Shown here: positions 1 to 9,775 of the stretch, in pieces
How positions within the stretch are numbered: the first letter of the stretch is position 1
Layout of the letters: each line of letters starts with the position of its first letter
Assembly (NCBI GenBank): GCA_014860005.1
Contig: JACZKP010000066.1
Location: 10,861-74,860, forward strand
Reading direction: 5' to 3'
Source of the DNA: Verrucomicrobiota bacterium
GTDB lineage: Bacteria; Verrucomicrobiota; Verrucomicrobiae; Limisphaerales; UBA11358
Length of the DNA: 64,000 nt
The notes under the pieces: model-generated
Database searches by the model: none
What the model was told of the DNA's origin: nothing
Seen by the model: only the letters and a program-made list of their open reading frames with translations
Translations under genes and position numbers: made by a program

Positions 1-927
1 CAACCGTCCAATTACATGCTGCAAGACGGCGCGGGCTTCAAGACTGCGAAAGAGATCAAAGCCACCTTTGCCAAGGCGAAGATGACTTTGGACGGTGTGT
101 CCGCGCATTGTCCGTTCTGGGTTCATACCACGGCGTGGACGGCCAGTCCAACCGTCCGTCCCTTCCTGCCGCCGGACGTGGCGCGCAAGTCGCCCGCCGA
201 CATCGAAAAGTGGACGGAGGATTACCTGCTGCGGCTGCTGGATTTGTGCGCGGAACTCGGCGTGAAGATTGTGCCGATGTTCTGGGGGGTGGCGTTTGGC
301 TGGGAAATGGCGACCGGCTATCCGTGGGGTTTCTGGAAGGGCGGCGATTACGATCTGCTCAAGGAAGGTCAGGACCGTTTCGTGAAGAAGACCGGCAAAA
401 TCCGCACGCACGCCCGCAAGCTTGGGCTTTACCTGGCGCATGAAATCCATCCCGGCACGGCGGCGATGTGCGCGGATGATTTCAACATGCTGGTGCAAAT
501 TTGTGGCGGCGACAAATGTCTCGCGGTGAACGCCGATCCTTCGCATTGCTGGGAAGGCGAAAGCTGGGAGACGCGTTTCCGCAAGGTCGGCCCGCGCATC
601 TATGCCTGTCACGTGAAGAACTTCGTGATCCGGCCTGGTTTCCCGTTGCGCTCGATGGCACCCAACTGGCCGGATCGCGCGATGCAATTCGTGGACATCC
701 CGTCCGGCGACCTGAACATGCTGCGCTATGTGGAAATGCTGATCAACGTGGGCTACCCGCAACGCTATTGCCAGGTGATGGACCGCAAGACCGCGCCGCT
801 GATTGTGGAAGCCGAGAGCGCGTATCGTGATCTGGATGCGACGAGCGCCAACGGCATGGCGTACGTGCGCGATCATCTGTGCTTTCCCCTCGCGGCAGGG
901 TCGTTCGAGGAAGGCATGGGCGCGTAA
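1..927 (+). CDS. Sugar phosphate isomerase/epimerase family protein (TIM barrel), 5' partial
   Basis: The frame is open from the first base of the window, so the gene begins upstream; 308 residues are visible, and the ATG at 16 is probably internal. The protein resembles the xylose-isomerase-like TIM-barrel superfamily (AP endonuclease 2 fold). Likely metal ligands sit at strand ends: the Glu of HEIHPG, the Asp/His of NADPSHCWEG, the His of YACHVKNF and a Glu in VEAESAY. Members isomerise or epimerise sugars and polyols such as inosose or hydroxypyruvate derivatives. The substrate cannot be told from sequence. The gene is followed by a good terminator at 958-982 and is convergent with the RidA-like gene. 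Confidence 0.85.
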   Translation, partial: QPSNYMLQDGAGFKTAKEIKATFAKAKMTLDGVSAHCPFWVHTTAWTASPTVRPFLPPDVARKSPADIEKWTEDYLLRLLDLCAELGVKIVPMFWGVAFGWEMATGYPWGFWKGGDYDLLKEGQDRFVKKTGKIRTHARKLGLYLAHEIHPGTAAMCADDFNMLVQICGGDKCLAVNADPSHCWEGESWETRFRKVGPRIYACHVKNFVIRPGFPLRSMAPNWPDRAMQFVDIPSGDLNMLRYVEMLINVGYPQRYCQVMDRKTAPLIVEAESAYRDLDATSANGMAYVRDHLCFPLAAGSFEEGMGA

Positions 928-957
928 CGCCCGCTCAACTTAGACTTACCATCAACG

Positions 958-982
958 AGGGCACGAGTGATCGTGCCCTTTT
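958..982 (+). terminator. Rho-independent terminator of the sugar isomerase gene
   Basis: A 9-bp perfect stem (AGGGCACGA paired with TCGTGCCCT) with a GTGA tetraloop is followed directly by a T run. It lies 31 bases after the stop codon at 927 and fits termination of the plus-strand gene. Confidence 0.8.
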
Positions 983-1078
983 GCGTTGGCTGCCTCTGCG
1001 CGTACGGAGAATTGCGCAGCGTGGTTGAAAACTTGAGCCGAATCCCGCGTGACTTCCGGTCGGGCTTTGTGGCTAAGA

Positions 1079-2386
1079 CTATTGCCGGACGTGGCCGCTT
1101 GTGGAAAAAGCCACGCCCTCGATTTCCACCAACAGTTCCGGACGACAGACATCCGCTTCCAGAAACAACGCCGGCACGGAACCCAGGCGCCGATCGCAAA
1201 CGGCTTTGCACCGGGCGAAATCCTCGCGGCGTTTGACATACACGCGCACTTTGGCGAGGTCCTGCAGACACTCACCGGTGTCTCGCAAACCATGTCGCGC
1301 AAAGTTTTTCGGCGAGATCAACGCCTCAATGTTGCTGATCGTCTCTGTAGTCTGAGCCTCGATGTCGCCCGGGTGCTGGCTGATTGAATCCACGATGCTG
1401 GCAGTGCCGGAAATCCACGTCGTGACGCGATTCCCCACCACCAGCGCCATGGCGCGGCTGAACTTGGGCCGTTCGTCAGCGCTGGCAATCTGATACCGGT
1501 AGGCGGGGGTTTGCCGGGGATTCTCCAGCGCCACCAAACGGACATCGTCGCGGTTGGTGTTCATGGCCAGGCAACCCATCACCAGTCCATGTCCGCGCGT
1601 GCCGATGCCAGTGCTTGCGGGGTAAACTGCGGCTGATCCGTTTTCTCCGCGCCGGTCGAAGCCCAGGGGCCGATAAAAATCCGTCCGGGCGCGATTGAGT
1701 TCGTGGTAGCGCTGCGTGTTGCCTTCGGGTGCGGTGATGCCGCTGAGATACAACCAAGTGCGGACCACGCGGTGAAATCCGGTGCCCGCCCGGTCCAACA
1801 ATTGTTTCATTTGTTGGAACGCTTCCACCGACTGAGTGTAGGCGGCGCGCGACGCAGCACCCGCCTCGATGCCGCCGCAATGCACATAGCGCACGCCGTC
1901 GTAGCTCACCGCCAGGGTGTGCGGACCGGCGCGTTCCAGTTGCACAGATTCGCCGCCAATGGCCCACGCCTCAATCGCCAACGCCGCCCCATCGCACGGA
2001 GGTTGCGCTACGAAGCAGGTCACCGGATGGGGCAGATCAAAATCCGCGGCCAGAATGCGTTCACATTCTTCCCGATCGCCCGCGTCGCGCAGGAAAATCG
2101 TTTGCCCCGTCACCGTCATGCGCTCAGGCTGACTCGCCAGCATCGTCCGCAGTAAGGTAAATGCCTCGCGGGCTTGTTCAGACACCGGACCACGTTGTTG
2201 CGGGGTGATAAACAGCACGACGCGCAAGGCATCGCCCACATTGAGCAGAGAACATTCGACGCCGGTCGAGCGCAGTTGCAGGGGAACGGCGACCGCGGCT
2301 GGGCGCGAGGGATTCGCCGGATCATCTCCGCCTGCTGGGCTCACTTCTGCATCATTCAACGGGGATTCAGAGGCATTGGCTAACAT
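1079..2386 (-). CDS. Tandem RidA/YjgF-like (chorismatase FkbO/Hyg5-like) protein
   Basis: A 435-residue protein. The start chosen is the ATG at 2386 (MLANASES); the frame extends further upstream but would run into the preceding gene. The second half (about residues 190-420) has the look of a RidA/YjgF fold repeated as in FkbO/Hyg5-type chorismatases and their uncharacterised relatives: YPASTGIGTRG, then a C-terminal segment with VRVYVKRREDF and LFLEADVCRPELLVEIEG. The first ~170 residues look like a divergent copy. RidA proteins deaminate reactive enamines; chorismatases hydrolyse chorismate. Neither activity can be assigned here. The gene is the last of a four-gene minus-strand series, 28 bases after the PPC-domain gene. 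Confidence 0.7.
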   Translation of the reverse strand: MLANASESPLNDAEVSPAGGDDPANPSRPAAVAVPLQLRSTGVECSLLNVGDALRVVLFITPQQRGPVSEQAREAFTLLRTMLASQPERMTVTGQTIFLRDAGDREECERILAADFDLPHPVTCFVAQPPCDGAALAIEAWAIGGESVQLERAGPHTLAVSYDGVRYVHCGGIEAGAASRAAYTQSVEAFQQMKQLLDRAGTGFHRVVRTWLYLSGITAPEGNTQRYHELNRARTDFYRPLGFDRRGENGSAAVYPASTGIGTRGHGLVMGCLAMNTNRDDVRLVALENPRQTPAYRYQIASADERPKFSRAMALVVGNRVTTWISGTASIVDSISQHPGDIEAQTTETISNIEALISPKNFARHGLRDTGECLQDLAKVRVYVKRREDFARCKAVCDRRLGSVPALFLEADVCRPELLVEIEGVAFSTSGHVRQ

Positions 2387-2414
2387 GACAACATTTCGCA
2401 ACTTTGGTGTTTTA

Positions 2415-4706
2415 CTACGGCCGCACAATTTCAAACGGGATCGCCGGCAATGCGCCCAGCGCAACGCGCCGTTGGTTGGGCCGGGCTTTGCCGGAGGCAT
2501 CCGTTCGCGTGGTAAAGGTTTGGACGATCAGATTTCCCTGCAAACCAACTCGGACCTTGGCCGCGTCACTTTGCAGGACCAGTTCCGTTCCGTCGCGCGA
2601 CGAGGACACCTTGCGGATGGTAATGCCCGCGGGCGGTTCGCTCAGTTCAAGTTGCAGCCGGTCCTTGGCGGCATTGGGCGGAGTGGTGATCTGGAGACGG
2701 GCGGTGCCGCCCATGGGAATTCTGACAGGCATTTCGCCCACAATTCTGGGCGCGGCCCGGCCCGGCCCGCGACCGTTCACTGCCACCTTGAGTTCCTTGG
2801 CGGGCACCAGATGCCGATAGAAAAACGCTTGCATGAGGTCATCCGCCGTCACCACCGGGCGGACCAGTTCACGGGCTGCGACGGTTGCCCGCCCCTCGAT
2901 TGACAGGGTGAAGGGCTCCTTGGCCGGATTCGGCGGGGCAGTAAGTGTGAGGCGGATGTTGTCCTGTCCGGCCGGCACGACGTTGCCGCTCAACTTGAAT
3001 CCGGGCGGTGCGTCTTTGAGCGTCAGCGCAATTTCGTTGGTGAAGCCGTCCTTGCGCAAGGCAAACACCGTGATCGGAATGCTCGCGCCTGAGCGCACAT
3101 TCAGCGTGGAGGGCACAACGCGCAACTCAAAGTCCGGTTTTGGCGGGCTGACGCGCAAGCGATAGGCCAACTCCGGTCCGCCCTGCCTTTGGGCGTCGCT
3201 AACGTGGAGGCGATAAGTGCCATCAGCGGGCAGCGTGGCCGTGAGCCGGGAATCGGCGTGATGCGTGTGCAGGCCCGCGCCTTTGTCTTCGCAGTCGTCG
3301 TTGAAGGCGAGTTGTCGGCCAGCGGCATCGGTCAGTCGCAGTACGGAGTCCAGCGGCGAGTTTAACCGACGGGCGTGAACTTCCGCCACAATGGCGTCGC
3401 CAGCGCGGCCTTCAAAACGGAACACATCAGAATCGCCCGGTTGATTTATCCGGCCATTGATGATGATGGGAAGTTGGACTGCTTGGGCTTGTTTGGCTTG
3501 ATCGTTTGGTTCCTTTTCGATGACTTCCGGCAATGTGTCCACGGCAACGAGCAGCCGGTTGGAATTCCATTTACCCTGGCGCAGAGAAATTGGGTGAATA
3601 CCTGGCTCCTTCGTCATCAAATCAGGCTTCAACTGCGTCACCGACAGATTCCAACCCGCGAGTTGAACGGCTGCCGGTTTGTCGGCTTGGACGCCCAACG
3701 GGAAAATGCTGGTGATAAACGGCAGTTCTCCCACCGAGATGCGATACACGAAATCCTCTCGCCCGCGGTAGATCGCGTCCTTGATCTCGATGACATATTC
3801 GCCGTCCACAGGAATCTCATGGCTAAGGACCGGATCAGGGTTGAACCGAAAATCGTCGGCGTAAGCCAGTTCTTTGCCCTTTGCGTCAAAAAGCGCGACG
3901 GTGGCTTGAAACCAACCGGGCACGGCGTCGGCCAGGTACGGAATCAAGGAACGCGCGCTGACCGCCATGACGATGCGTTGACCTTTGCGCGCAGCGAACC
4001 GGATGTGATCCACCTCGCCGGGCATGATCTGGCCATTGGCGACGGCTGGCAGAGTGACGCGCAAATCGGTTTTCGCCGAAGCGCTGGTCGGCGCGCGGCC
4101 CAGACGTTCGCGGAAACGGTCCACTTCGGGATTGGGCACCTGTGCCAACGGGGCAGTGAACTCCGGCAACTCGCCAACGCAAAACACCAGCGGATTCGAC
4201 AAGCCATTGGGTGTGCCCAGCCGGATTTCCCGTTCACCTGGTTCGGCATCAGTCGCAATTGTGACTTTCAGGGTGACGGTTTCCGCGACGGCGGGTGTGG
4301 CGTTTCGGTTGGGCGGATTCTTGAGAATTCTGGCTCTAAAGTCTTCAATCATCTCCTCATCGGCCGCCGTCCAGACATTCGTGGATTTTCCAGGGCCATC
4401 GCGTCGCCGATTGTCCCGGAGCGCAGCTTGTTTCCTGTCCTGCAACTCGCGCAGCTTGTCGCGGAGTTGGTTGAACTGACCTTGTCCCATCGGTTTGTTG
4501 AATTGGATGACGGTGGCCTCGACTCCGTCGCCTGAAATAGAGGCACTGGCCGCACCGTCCAGGAACTGTCCGCCCAGAGTGATTTGGAAGTTTGCGCCCT
4601 GTTGTCCGCCGGCGGGGTAAACGTAGCCGATGCGCGGCAAGTTTTGGGCGTTGGCGGTGACGGCCAATGCCAGACTCAGAAGCAGAATGTCAGTCTTCAC
4701 GTTCAT
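2415..4706 (-). CDS. Secreted PPC (pre-peptidase C-terminal) domain protein
   Basis: 763 residues from the ATG at 4706, which opens with a clear signal peptide (basic start, LLLSLALAVTANAQ). Two beta-sandwich PPC-type modules are visible. One starts near GQIMPGEVDHIRFAARKGQ and ends near DGEYVIEIKD; the second starts at GRINQPGDSDVFRFEGRAGD and ends near DGTYRLHVSDAQ. A long coil-forming charged stretch with RDKLRELQDRKQAALRDNRR lies near residue 90. Such proteins are abundant in Planctomycetes and Verrucomicrobia, where they are encoded beside DUF1501 and DUF1549/DUF1553 proteins, as here. The role is extracytoplasmic, probably carbohydrate- or surface-associated; the molecular function is unknown. 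Only 7 bases separate it from the DUF1501 gene. Confidence 0.85.
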   Translation of the reverse strand: MNVKTDILLLSLALAVTANAQNLPRIGYVYPAGGQQGANFQITLGGQFLDGAASASISGDGVEATVIQFNKPMGQGQFNQLRDKLRELQDRKQAALRDNRRRDGPGKSTNVWTAADEEMIEDFRARILKNPPNRNATPAVAETVTLKVTIATDAEPGEREIRLGTPNGLSNPLVFCVGELPEFTAPLAQVPNPEVDRFRERLGRAPTSASAKTDLRVTLPAVANGQIMPGEVDHIRFAARKGQRIVMAVSARSLIPYLADAVPGWFQATVALFDAKGKELAYADDFRFNPDPVLSHEIPVDGEYVIEIKDAIYRGREDFVYRISVGELPFITSIFPLGVQADKPAAVQLAGWNLSVTQLKPDLMTKEPGIHPISLRQGKWNSNRLLVAVDTLPEVIEKEPNDQAKQAQAVQLPIIINGRINQPGDSDVFRFEGRAGDAIVAEVHARRLNSPLDSVLRLTDAAGRQLAFNDDCEDKGAGLHTHHADSRLTATLPADGTYRLHVSDAQRQGGPELAYRLRVSPPKPDFELRVVPSTLNVRSGASIPITVFALRKDGFTNEIALTLKDAPPGFKLSGNVVPAGQDNIRLTLTAPPNPAKEPFTLSIEGRATVAARELVRPVVTADDLMQAFFYRHLVPAKELKVAVNGRGPGRAAPRIVGEMPVRIPMGGTARLQITTPPNAAKDRLQLELSEPPAGITIRKVSSSRDGTELVLQSDAAKVRVGLQGNLIVQTFTTRTDASGKARPNQRRVALGALPAIPFEIVRP

Positions 4707-4713
4707 GTGGCGC

Positions 4714-6099
4714 TTACATGATTTCAGCAAGCCTGCCGCCGGTCTTCGGGCCCTCGGCGGCCGCTGGCATGACGCGCACGTCCGTTCCTTGCGGGTGGGG
4801 CAGTTTGGCGGCGAGATCAATGCCCATCAGTTCGTACATGCTGCCGAGCAAATCCGCGGGATAAACCGGGCGGTCTTGCACGTCTTCGCCCTTTGCATCC
4901 GACGCGCCGACGAGTTGTCCGCCCTTGAAGCCGCCGCCGGCGAGCACGGCGGAGAAGACCTTGCCAAAGTGATTACGACCACCATTCCAGGGCGCTTCCC
5001 ATTGCACTTTGGGTGTGCGGCCAAATTCACCGCTCCACCACACGATGGTGCTGTCCAGCAGACCGCGTTCTGACAAATCCTGAAGCAATGTCGCCATGCC
5101 CCGGTCCAGTTCCGGCAGCTTCCGATTCATGATCTGGAAATGCTGTTTGTGCGTGTCCCAGCCTTTGTAATTGATCGTGATGTAAGGCACGCCTTTCTCG
5201 ACGAGGCGGCGCGCCATGAGGCAGGATTGCCCGAACGTGTTCCGGCCATAGCGATCGCGCAATTCATCCTCCTCCTGTGAGAGATCGAACAATTTGCCAG
5301 CATCGCCGAGAATAAGTTCATACGCCTGCTCCTCGGATTCATACAACGGTTTGAGCGAGGCGCTGCCCGGCAGGGCGTGGCCCAGCGTGTTCAATTTCTG
5401 AAGCAAGTCGCGCCGGTCCTTCTGTCGTTGCTCGGTGATGCCCGGCGCGATCACGCCTTCCACATTGAAGCGGGTCTGTCCGGGATCACCGCCCGTGGCA
5501 AAGGGTTTGTAACGCGAGCCCAGGAATCCAGCTTCGGAGAAACGACCTTGCGGTTCCGTCAGCACAATGTAAGGCGGAATCAACCCTTGATAGCCCGCGT
5601 CGTAACCCTTGAACAGCGAAGTCACCGCGCCGGCACTCGGATAAACATCGCGGCCCCCGGCGGGCCGTCCGGTTTGAACCATGTAGGCCGCGGTTTCGTG
5701 ACCGTTGTTGCCGTGAGTCATGCTGCGAATGATGGAATATTTGTCGGCCTGCTGGGCGAGTTGAGGGAGCAACTGGCCGATCTGAATCCCGTCCACATTG
5801 GTCGGAATCGGTTTATCGAGTGGGCCGCAATAGTCGTAGCCCGTGCCCGGCTTGGGATCGAACGTGTCAATGTGACAAGGGCCGCCCCACATCCAGATCT
5901 GGATCACGGATTTTGCCTTGGCCGGTCGCGTGGCCGCCAGACTGCGAAGCCCCCAACCGTTGGCCAGCAACAAGCCGGCGGCGCCGAAAAGACAACGCCG
6001 CAATGCCTCGCGCCGGGATAGCGGATGACCAAGGGCGGAAAGCAGACGCGCCGAATCGCGGCCCAGCGCATCGCGGGTTGAACTGTGCTTGGTGCTCAT
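4714..6099 (-). CDS. DUF1501 domain protein, Tat-exported, sulfatase-like fold
   Basis: 461 residues. The N-terminus holds a twin-arginine-type export signal (SRREALRRCLFGAAGLLLANG, about residues 28-48). The DUF1501 core follows with its usual WMWGGPCHIDTFDPKPG, the GNNGHETAAYMVQTGRP block, a WDTHKQHFQIMN segment and a VWWSGEFGRTPK motif near the C-terminus. DUF1501 proteins are related to the alkaline phosphatase/sulfatase superfamily, but no substrate has been fixed for the family. The gene lies between the DUF1549/1553 gene (54 bases away) and the PPC-domain gene (7 bases), the standard gene grouping in this phylum. Confidence 0.93.
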   Translation of the reverse strand: MSTKHSSTRDALGRDSARLLSALGHPLSRREALRRCLFGAAGLLLANGWGLRSLAATRPAKAKSVIQIWMWGGPCHIDTFDPKPGTGYDYCGPLDKPIPTNVDGIQIGQLLPQLAQQADKYSIIRSMTHGNNGHETAAYMVQTGRPAGGRDVYPSAGAVTSLFKGYDAGYQGLIPPYIVLTEPQGRFSEAGFLGSRYKPFATGGDPGQTRFNVEGVIAPGITEQRQKDRRDLLQKLNTLGHALPGSASLKPLYESEEQAYELILGDAGKLFDLSQEEDELRDRYGRNTFGQSCLMARRLVEKGVPYITINYKGWDTHKQHFQIMNRKLPELDRGMATLLQDLSERGLLDSTIVWWSGEFGRTPKVQWEAPWNGGRNHFGKVFSAVLAGGGFKGGQLVGASDAKGEDVQDRPVYPADLLGSMYELMGIDLAAKLPHPQGTDVRVMPAAAEGPKTGGRLAEIM

Positions 6100-6153
6100 T
6101 TGGTTGATTGGTTTTGCGGTTTTAGTTGGTGTCCGTTGGCGGCGCCCTTCGCG

Positions 6154-7719
6154 TCAGTGCCGATAGAGAAATTCTGCGCTGTTGATCAACGCCCATGCGA
6201 GGTCCACCGCCACTTCGCGTCCGCGGGCGCTGCGGGGCTTGGCGTAGGCTTCCACGGCTTTCCATTCCGCTTCGGTCGGATATCGCGAGAGAATTTCCAG
6301 GTAAATGCCGCTGGCCATTTCGCGGGGCGGTTTGCGCGTGGCCGTCTGCTCCCGGACCAGCCGGCTTTGATCGAGTTTGTGCTGGATGTGGGATGAATTG
6401 AGCAGGTGCAATCGTTGCCCAGCCGTGGGGCGGTTGTTGCGTTCCGACTCCAGACCCGTGTCCCGCGACGGACGGCCAAACAGTTCCAGGAACGGACTGC
6501 TGATGCTGCCGTCGGGCAACGCAATCGCTCGGTGCGTTTCGGGTATGAACGTGAAGGGTTCCGGGATGGCGCTGGTATATTTTTCCGTCGTGGCGGTGAT
6601 TTGATTCAGCGCGTCAATCAACACCTCCGCCTCCAGCCGGCGCAACGGGTAGTGCGCAAAGTTCGCTTCAGCTTCAGGTGTGTCGGTCTGGGGAATCGAG
6701 GAGCGCTGATAGGTCTGCGAATTGAGGATCAAACGGTAGAGTTGCTTGAGGTCGTAGCCGGACTCGACCAGTTCCTGTTCGAGATATGCAAGGAGTTCCG
6801 GGTTGCTCGGCGGATTGTCGGGGCGGAGATCGTCCGGCTCATTAATGATGCCGCGGCCCAGCAGCCACGACCAGACGCGGTTCACGATGTTTCGGTTGAA
6901 ATGGGGATTCTTCGGGTTGATCAGCCAATCCGTAAACACTACGCGCGGGTCCTGGCCCGACGAGAACCTGGCCGGTTTGCCGTCCGGGAAACGCGCCGTT
7001 TTTGCCAGGCCATTGGTCGCCAGCGAGGGATCGAAGAACACGATTTCCTCTTTCCATTCGCCGGTGGGTTTGAAGCCGATTTGGGAAAAGAAACCTGCCA
7101 TACCGGACAATCGCTCGGGAGTCCATTTGTCCGCGCGTTCGCCCATGAACGTCAAGGCCACGGTTTGCGCGATGCCCTGTGGATCACGATTCTGCATGGC
7201 GCGATAGAAGTTCACGGGACCGACGCGGAAATTGCTGCCGTTGGAAGTGAGCAACTCGCGGGCGAACTGGTCGTAGGGCTTGTTTTCCTGGAGGCTGGCG
7301 CGAATCCAGCGATGATACGCCTGGGCGGCATTGGGCCAGAGGTTGATGGGGAACTCCGCCTTGACGCGCAGGAGGTCGCTCCATTTCATGGCCCAATAAT
7401 CGGCGTACTCCTGGCGTTCGAGCAGACGATCAATCAACAAGCGCCGTTTCTCCGGATTGGTGTCTCGCAAGAATGCCCGGGCTTCCTCGCCCGTGGGCAG
7501 TGTGCCGATGACATCCAGAAACACGCGCCGAACGAATACGGCGTCGGAACAGTTGTTCGCCGGAGTGAGATTGAGCCGCGTCAACTGGGCAAGGACCAGT
7601 TCATCAATGCGGTTCGGCGGTGTTGGGGACGGGGAGTTTTCATAAGGCGTGGGTGCTGACGTTGCGGTTGCCGCCAAGACCGCCAGCAGGATTGCCACCG
7701 AAATCAATGCTCTCTTCAT
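6154..7719 (-). CDS. DUF1549/DUF1553 domain protein (no cytochrome c module)
   Basis: 521 residues from the ATG at 7719 (MKRALISVAILLAVLAATATSA, signal peptide). DUF1549 covers roughly residues 35-200 (PPNRIDELVLAQL, RRVFLDVIGTLPT, WAMKWSDLLRVKAE). DUF1553 covers about 260-500 (DWLINPKNPHFNRNIVNRVW, RGIINEPDDLRPDNPPSN, SQTYQRSS, HLLNSSHIQHKL). Many relatives have an N-terminal planctomycete cytochrome c module with a CxxCH haem site and are 800-1100 residues long; no CxxCH is present here. It is probably the first gene of the series that continues with the DUF1501, PPC and RidA-like genes. Function unknown; extracytoplasmic. Confidence 0.9.
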   Translation of the reverse strand: MKRALISVAILLAVLAATATSAPTPYENSPSPTPPNRIDELVLAQLTRLNLTPANNCSDAVFVRRVFLDVIGTLPTGEEARAFLRDTNPEKRRLLIDRLLERQEYADYWAMKWSDLLRVKAEFPINLWPNAAQAYHRWIRASLQENKPYDQFARELLTSNGSNFRVGPVNFYRAMQNRDPQGIAQTVALTFMGERADKWTPERLSGMAGFFSQIGFKPTGEWKEEIVFFDPSLATNGLAKTARFPDGKPARFSSGQDPRVVFTDWLINPKNPHFNRNIVNRVWSWLLGRGIINEPDDLRPDNPPSNPELLAYLEQELVESGYDLKQLYRLILNSQTYQRSSIPQTDTPEAEANFAHYPLRRLEAEVLIDALNQITATTEKYTSAIPEPFTFIPETHRAIALPDGSISSPFLELFGRPSRDTGLESERNNRPTAGQRLHLLNSSHIQHKLDQSRLVREQTATRKPPREMASGIYLEILSRYPTEAEWKAVEAYAKPRSARGREVAVDLAWALINSAEFLYRH

Positions 7720-7962
7720 CCCGTTTGTTCCATTCGCCACGAACCGAAAAACCCAGACCCAAAAGCCTCACATAATGACGCCAGACGCTGCGCCTTGTTC
7801 AAAGGTTGCAGCCAAAATTGCCCATGGTGGACTTGTCGAAAGTCGCCCGGATTGGCGGCAAGGTGCAATTCTGTGCGCTACACCGGGGGCGGAGGCATTG
7901 CTCACATTGCTTTCCTGGCGGGCTGCGTTTGCCAGTTCCTGATTCCGCGCTCCGTTGAGTTC

Positions 7963-9756
7963 TCAGCGGATCGGTTGAAGTTTGATGGCCTTGAGATTCA
8001 CTGGATTCCAACCTTCGCGCACCGGACGCACGTTGAGAGTGATCTTCTCGCCGACAGGAAGATCGAGTGTGCCGAATTTGACGGGCTTGAAATTGCTGTA
8101 ACTGCCGGTGGCTGGAATCTGCACCCGGAGAGTCTGTCCGCCGACTCCCACCGAAAGGAAGGCAGGTTGCAGCGCGGCACTTTCGGTGGAGACTTCAAAT
8201 CTGCCTGGGACCGCCACCTTGATTTCCCATTCCGCCCAATCGGCGGGATTCGTCCAGTATCCAAGGTTGTCGCGGCCTTCACCGGTTTCGTGGCGGATTC
8301 CACTGCCATTTAATTGCGCCTCACCTGGCGGCAGTGTGATCGAGCCGTCGGGATTCTGAGCAAGGCCGGACTGAACCACATCAGGTGCTCCTTTGATCTG
8401 AACGATCACGGTTGATGACAGCGCATCCGGTGCGAAGGCGGGCACGGAGATGACCGGCCCTGATTCGCCCTGGACAACGGGCAAAGCTGTACGCTTTTTG
8501 TCGGCGAGCAACCAGGCCTTGTTGATCTGGTTCTGAAGACCGGGCACCAGCAATTGACCATCTTTGGGCCACTCAAATACGTGCAAATACAGGGTCGTGG
8601 TTCTGCGACTTGGCTTTTGCGTGCAACGCCCCCACCGCAGTTTCTTGAACGGACTGGCTTGGGTGCCGTAAATCGAATCGCCGTTGACCTTCATCCATTG
8701 GCCAATCTCAGCGAGACGTTCAATGCTTGGCGCGGGGAACAAACCTTCAGCGGTGGGGCCGATGTTCAGCAGGTAGTTGCCGCCTTTGCTGGCGCAATCA
8801 ATCAGATTACGGACGAGCATCTGCGTGGACTTCCAGTTCTGATCGTGTTGGTTGTAACCCCAGTGACGGTTCATGGTCATGCAGGATTCCCATGCCACAC
8901 CAGGCCCAAAGCCCGTGGCGGGGATCTCCTGCTCTGGCGTGCCGTAATCGCCGACGCCCTGGCCTTTGTCCATGCCTTGCATACCTGCGCGGCCTTTGCC
9001 GACGCGGTTGTTGATGATGATGTCCGGCTGCAAGCTGCGAACGTAGTTGTAGAGGTCCACGCCGCGTTCGTGCGTCCAAGCACTCTCCCATTCGCCGTCA
9101 AACCAGAGGATCCCCAATGGTCCGTACCGTGTGATGAGTTCCTTGAGTTGACCCTTCATGTATTCCACGTAGCGGTCCATGTCCGGTTCACCGGTGGCGG
9201 TGTCGTGCCAGGCGCGGCGCGTGCCCCAATCCGGATGATGCCAGTCCATGATGGAATGATAAAAGCAGAGCCGGATGCCTTCCTTCTTGCAGGCATCAGC
9301 CAGTTCCTTGAGCGGATCGCGTCCAAACGGTGTGCGGCCAATGTCCCAATCCGTGAGCGCCGAGTCCCACAGGCCGAAGCCGTCGTGATGTTTGCTGGTG
9401 ATGACGAGATACTTCATGCCGGCGTTCTTCGCCATGCGTGCCCACGCGCGGGCATCGAACTTCACCGGGTTGAATTGCGCGGCGAACTTCTCGTATTGCG
9501 ACACCGGCATTTTGGTTTCCTCCATGAACCATTCGCAGTAATTGGTTTTGCCGTTCCACTCGCCGGCGGGCACGGCATAGACGCCCCAATGGATGAACAT
9601 GCCGAAGCGAGCCTGGTTGAACCACGCCATACGCTTGTCGCGTTGCGCGGCGGTTTCCTGCGTGAAGTCGCGCGGAGAATTCGCTGCCTGCAAGGCGAGC
9701 GACATCATCAGCGCCAGCCCCAATGCGGTTGGGGGAAGATGTTTGTTCAAGTTCAT
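7963..9756 (-). CDS. Secreted alpha-L-fucosidase, GH29, with C-terminal carbohydrate-binding-like domain
   Basis: 597 residues from the ATG at 9756, starting with a signal peptide that ends near LALQAANS. The GH29 catalytic barrel shows FGMFIHWGVYAVPAGEW, VITSKHHDGFGLWDS and GILWFDGEWE. The Asp of WFDG (about D220) is the expected nucleophile. A C-terminal beta-sandwich of about 110 residues (TNPADWAEWEIKVAVPGRF to REGWNPVNLKAIKLQP) resembles CBM6/35-type modules. GH29 enzymes remove alpha-linked L-fucose from glycans in the periplasm or outside the cell. The gene lies 19 bases after a second GH29 gene, so the two are probably co-transcribed. They are paralogues, not a simple duplication, since their C-terminal modules differ. 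Confidence 0.93.
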   Translation of the reverse strand: MNLNKHLPPTALGLALMMSLALQAANSPRDFTQETAAQRDKRMAWFNQARFGMFIHWGVYAVPAGEWNGKTNYCEWFMEETKMPVSQYEKFAAQFNPVKFDARAWARMAKNAGMKYLVITSKHHDGFGLWDSALTDWDIGRTPFGRDPLKELADACKKEGIRLCFYHSIMDWHHPDWGTRRAWHDTATGEPDMDRYVEYMKGQLKELITRYGPLGILWFDGEWESAWTHERGVDLYNYVRSLQPDIIINNRVGKGRAGMQGMDKGQGVGDYGTPEQEIPATGFGPGVAWESCMTMNRHWGYNQHDQNWKSTQMLVRNLIDCASKGGNYLLNIGPTAEGLFPAPSIERLAEIGQWMKVNGDSIYGTQASPFKKLRWGRCTQKPSRRTTTLYLHVFEWPKDGQLLVPGLQNQINKAWLLADKKRTALPVVQGESGPVISVPAFAPDALSSTVIVQIKGAPDVVQSGLAQNPDGSITLPPGEAQLNGSGIRHETGEGRDNLGYWTNPADWAEWEIKVAVPGRFEVSTESAALQPAFLSVGVGGQTLRVQIPATGSYSNFKPVKFGTLDLPVGEKITLNVRPVREGWNPVNLKAIKLQPIR

Positions 9757-9775
9757 AAGTATGCTCTGGGTCGGT

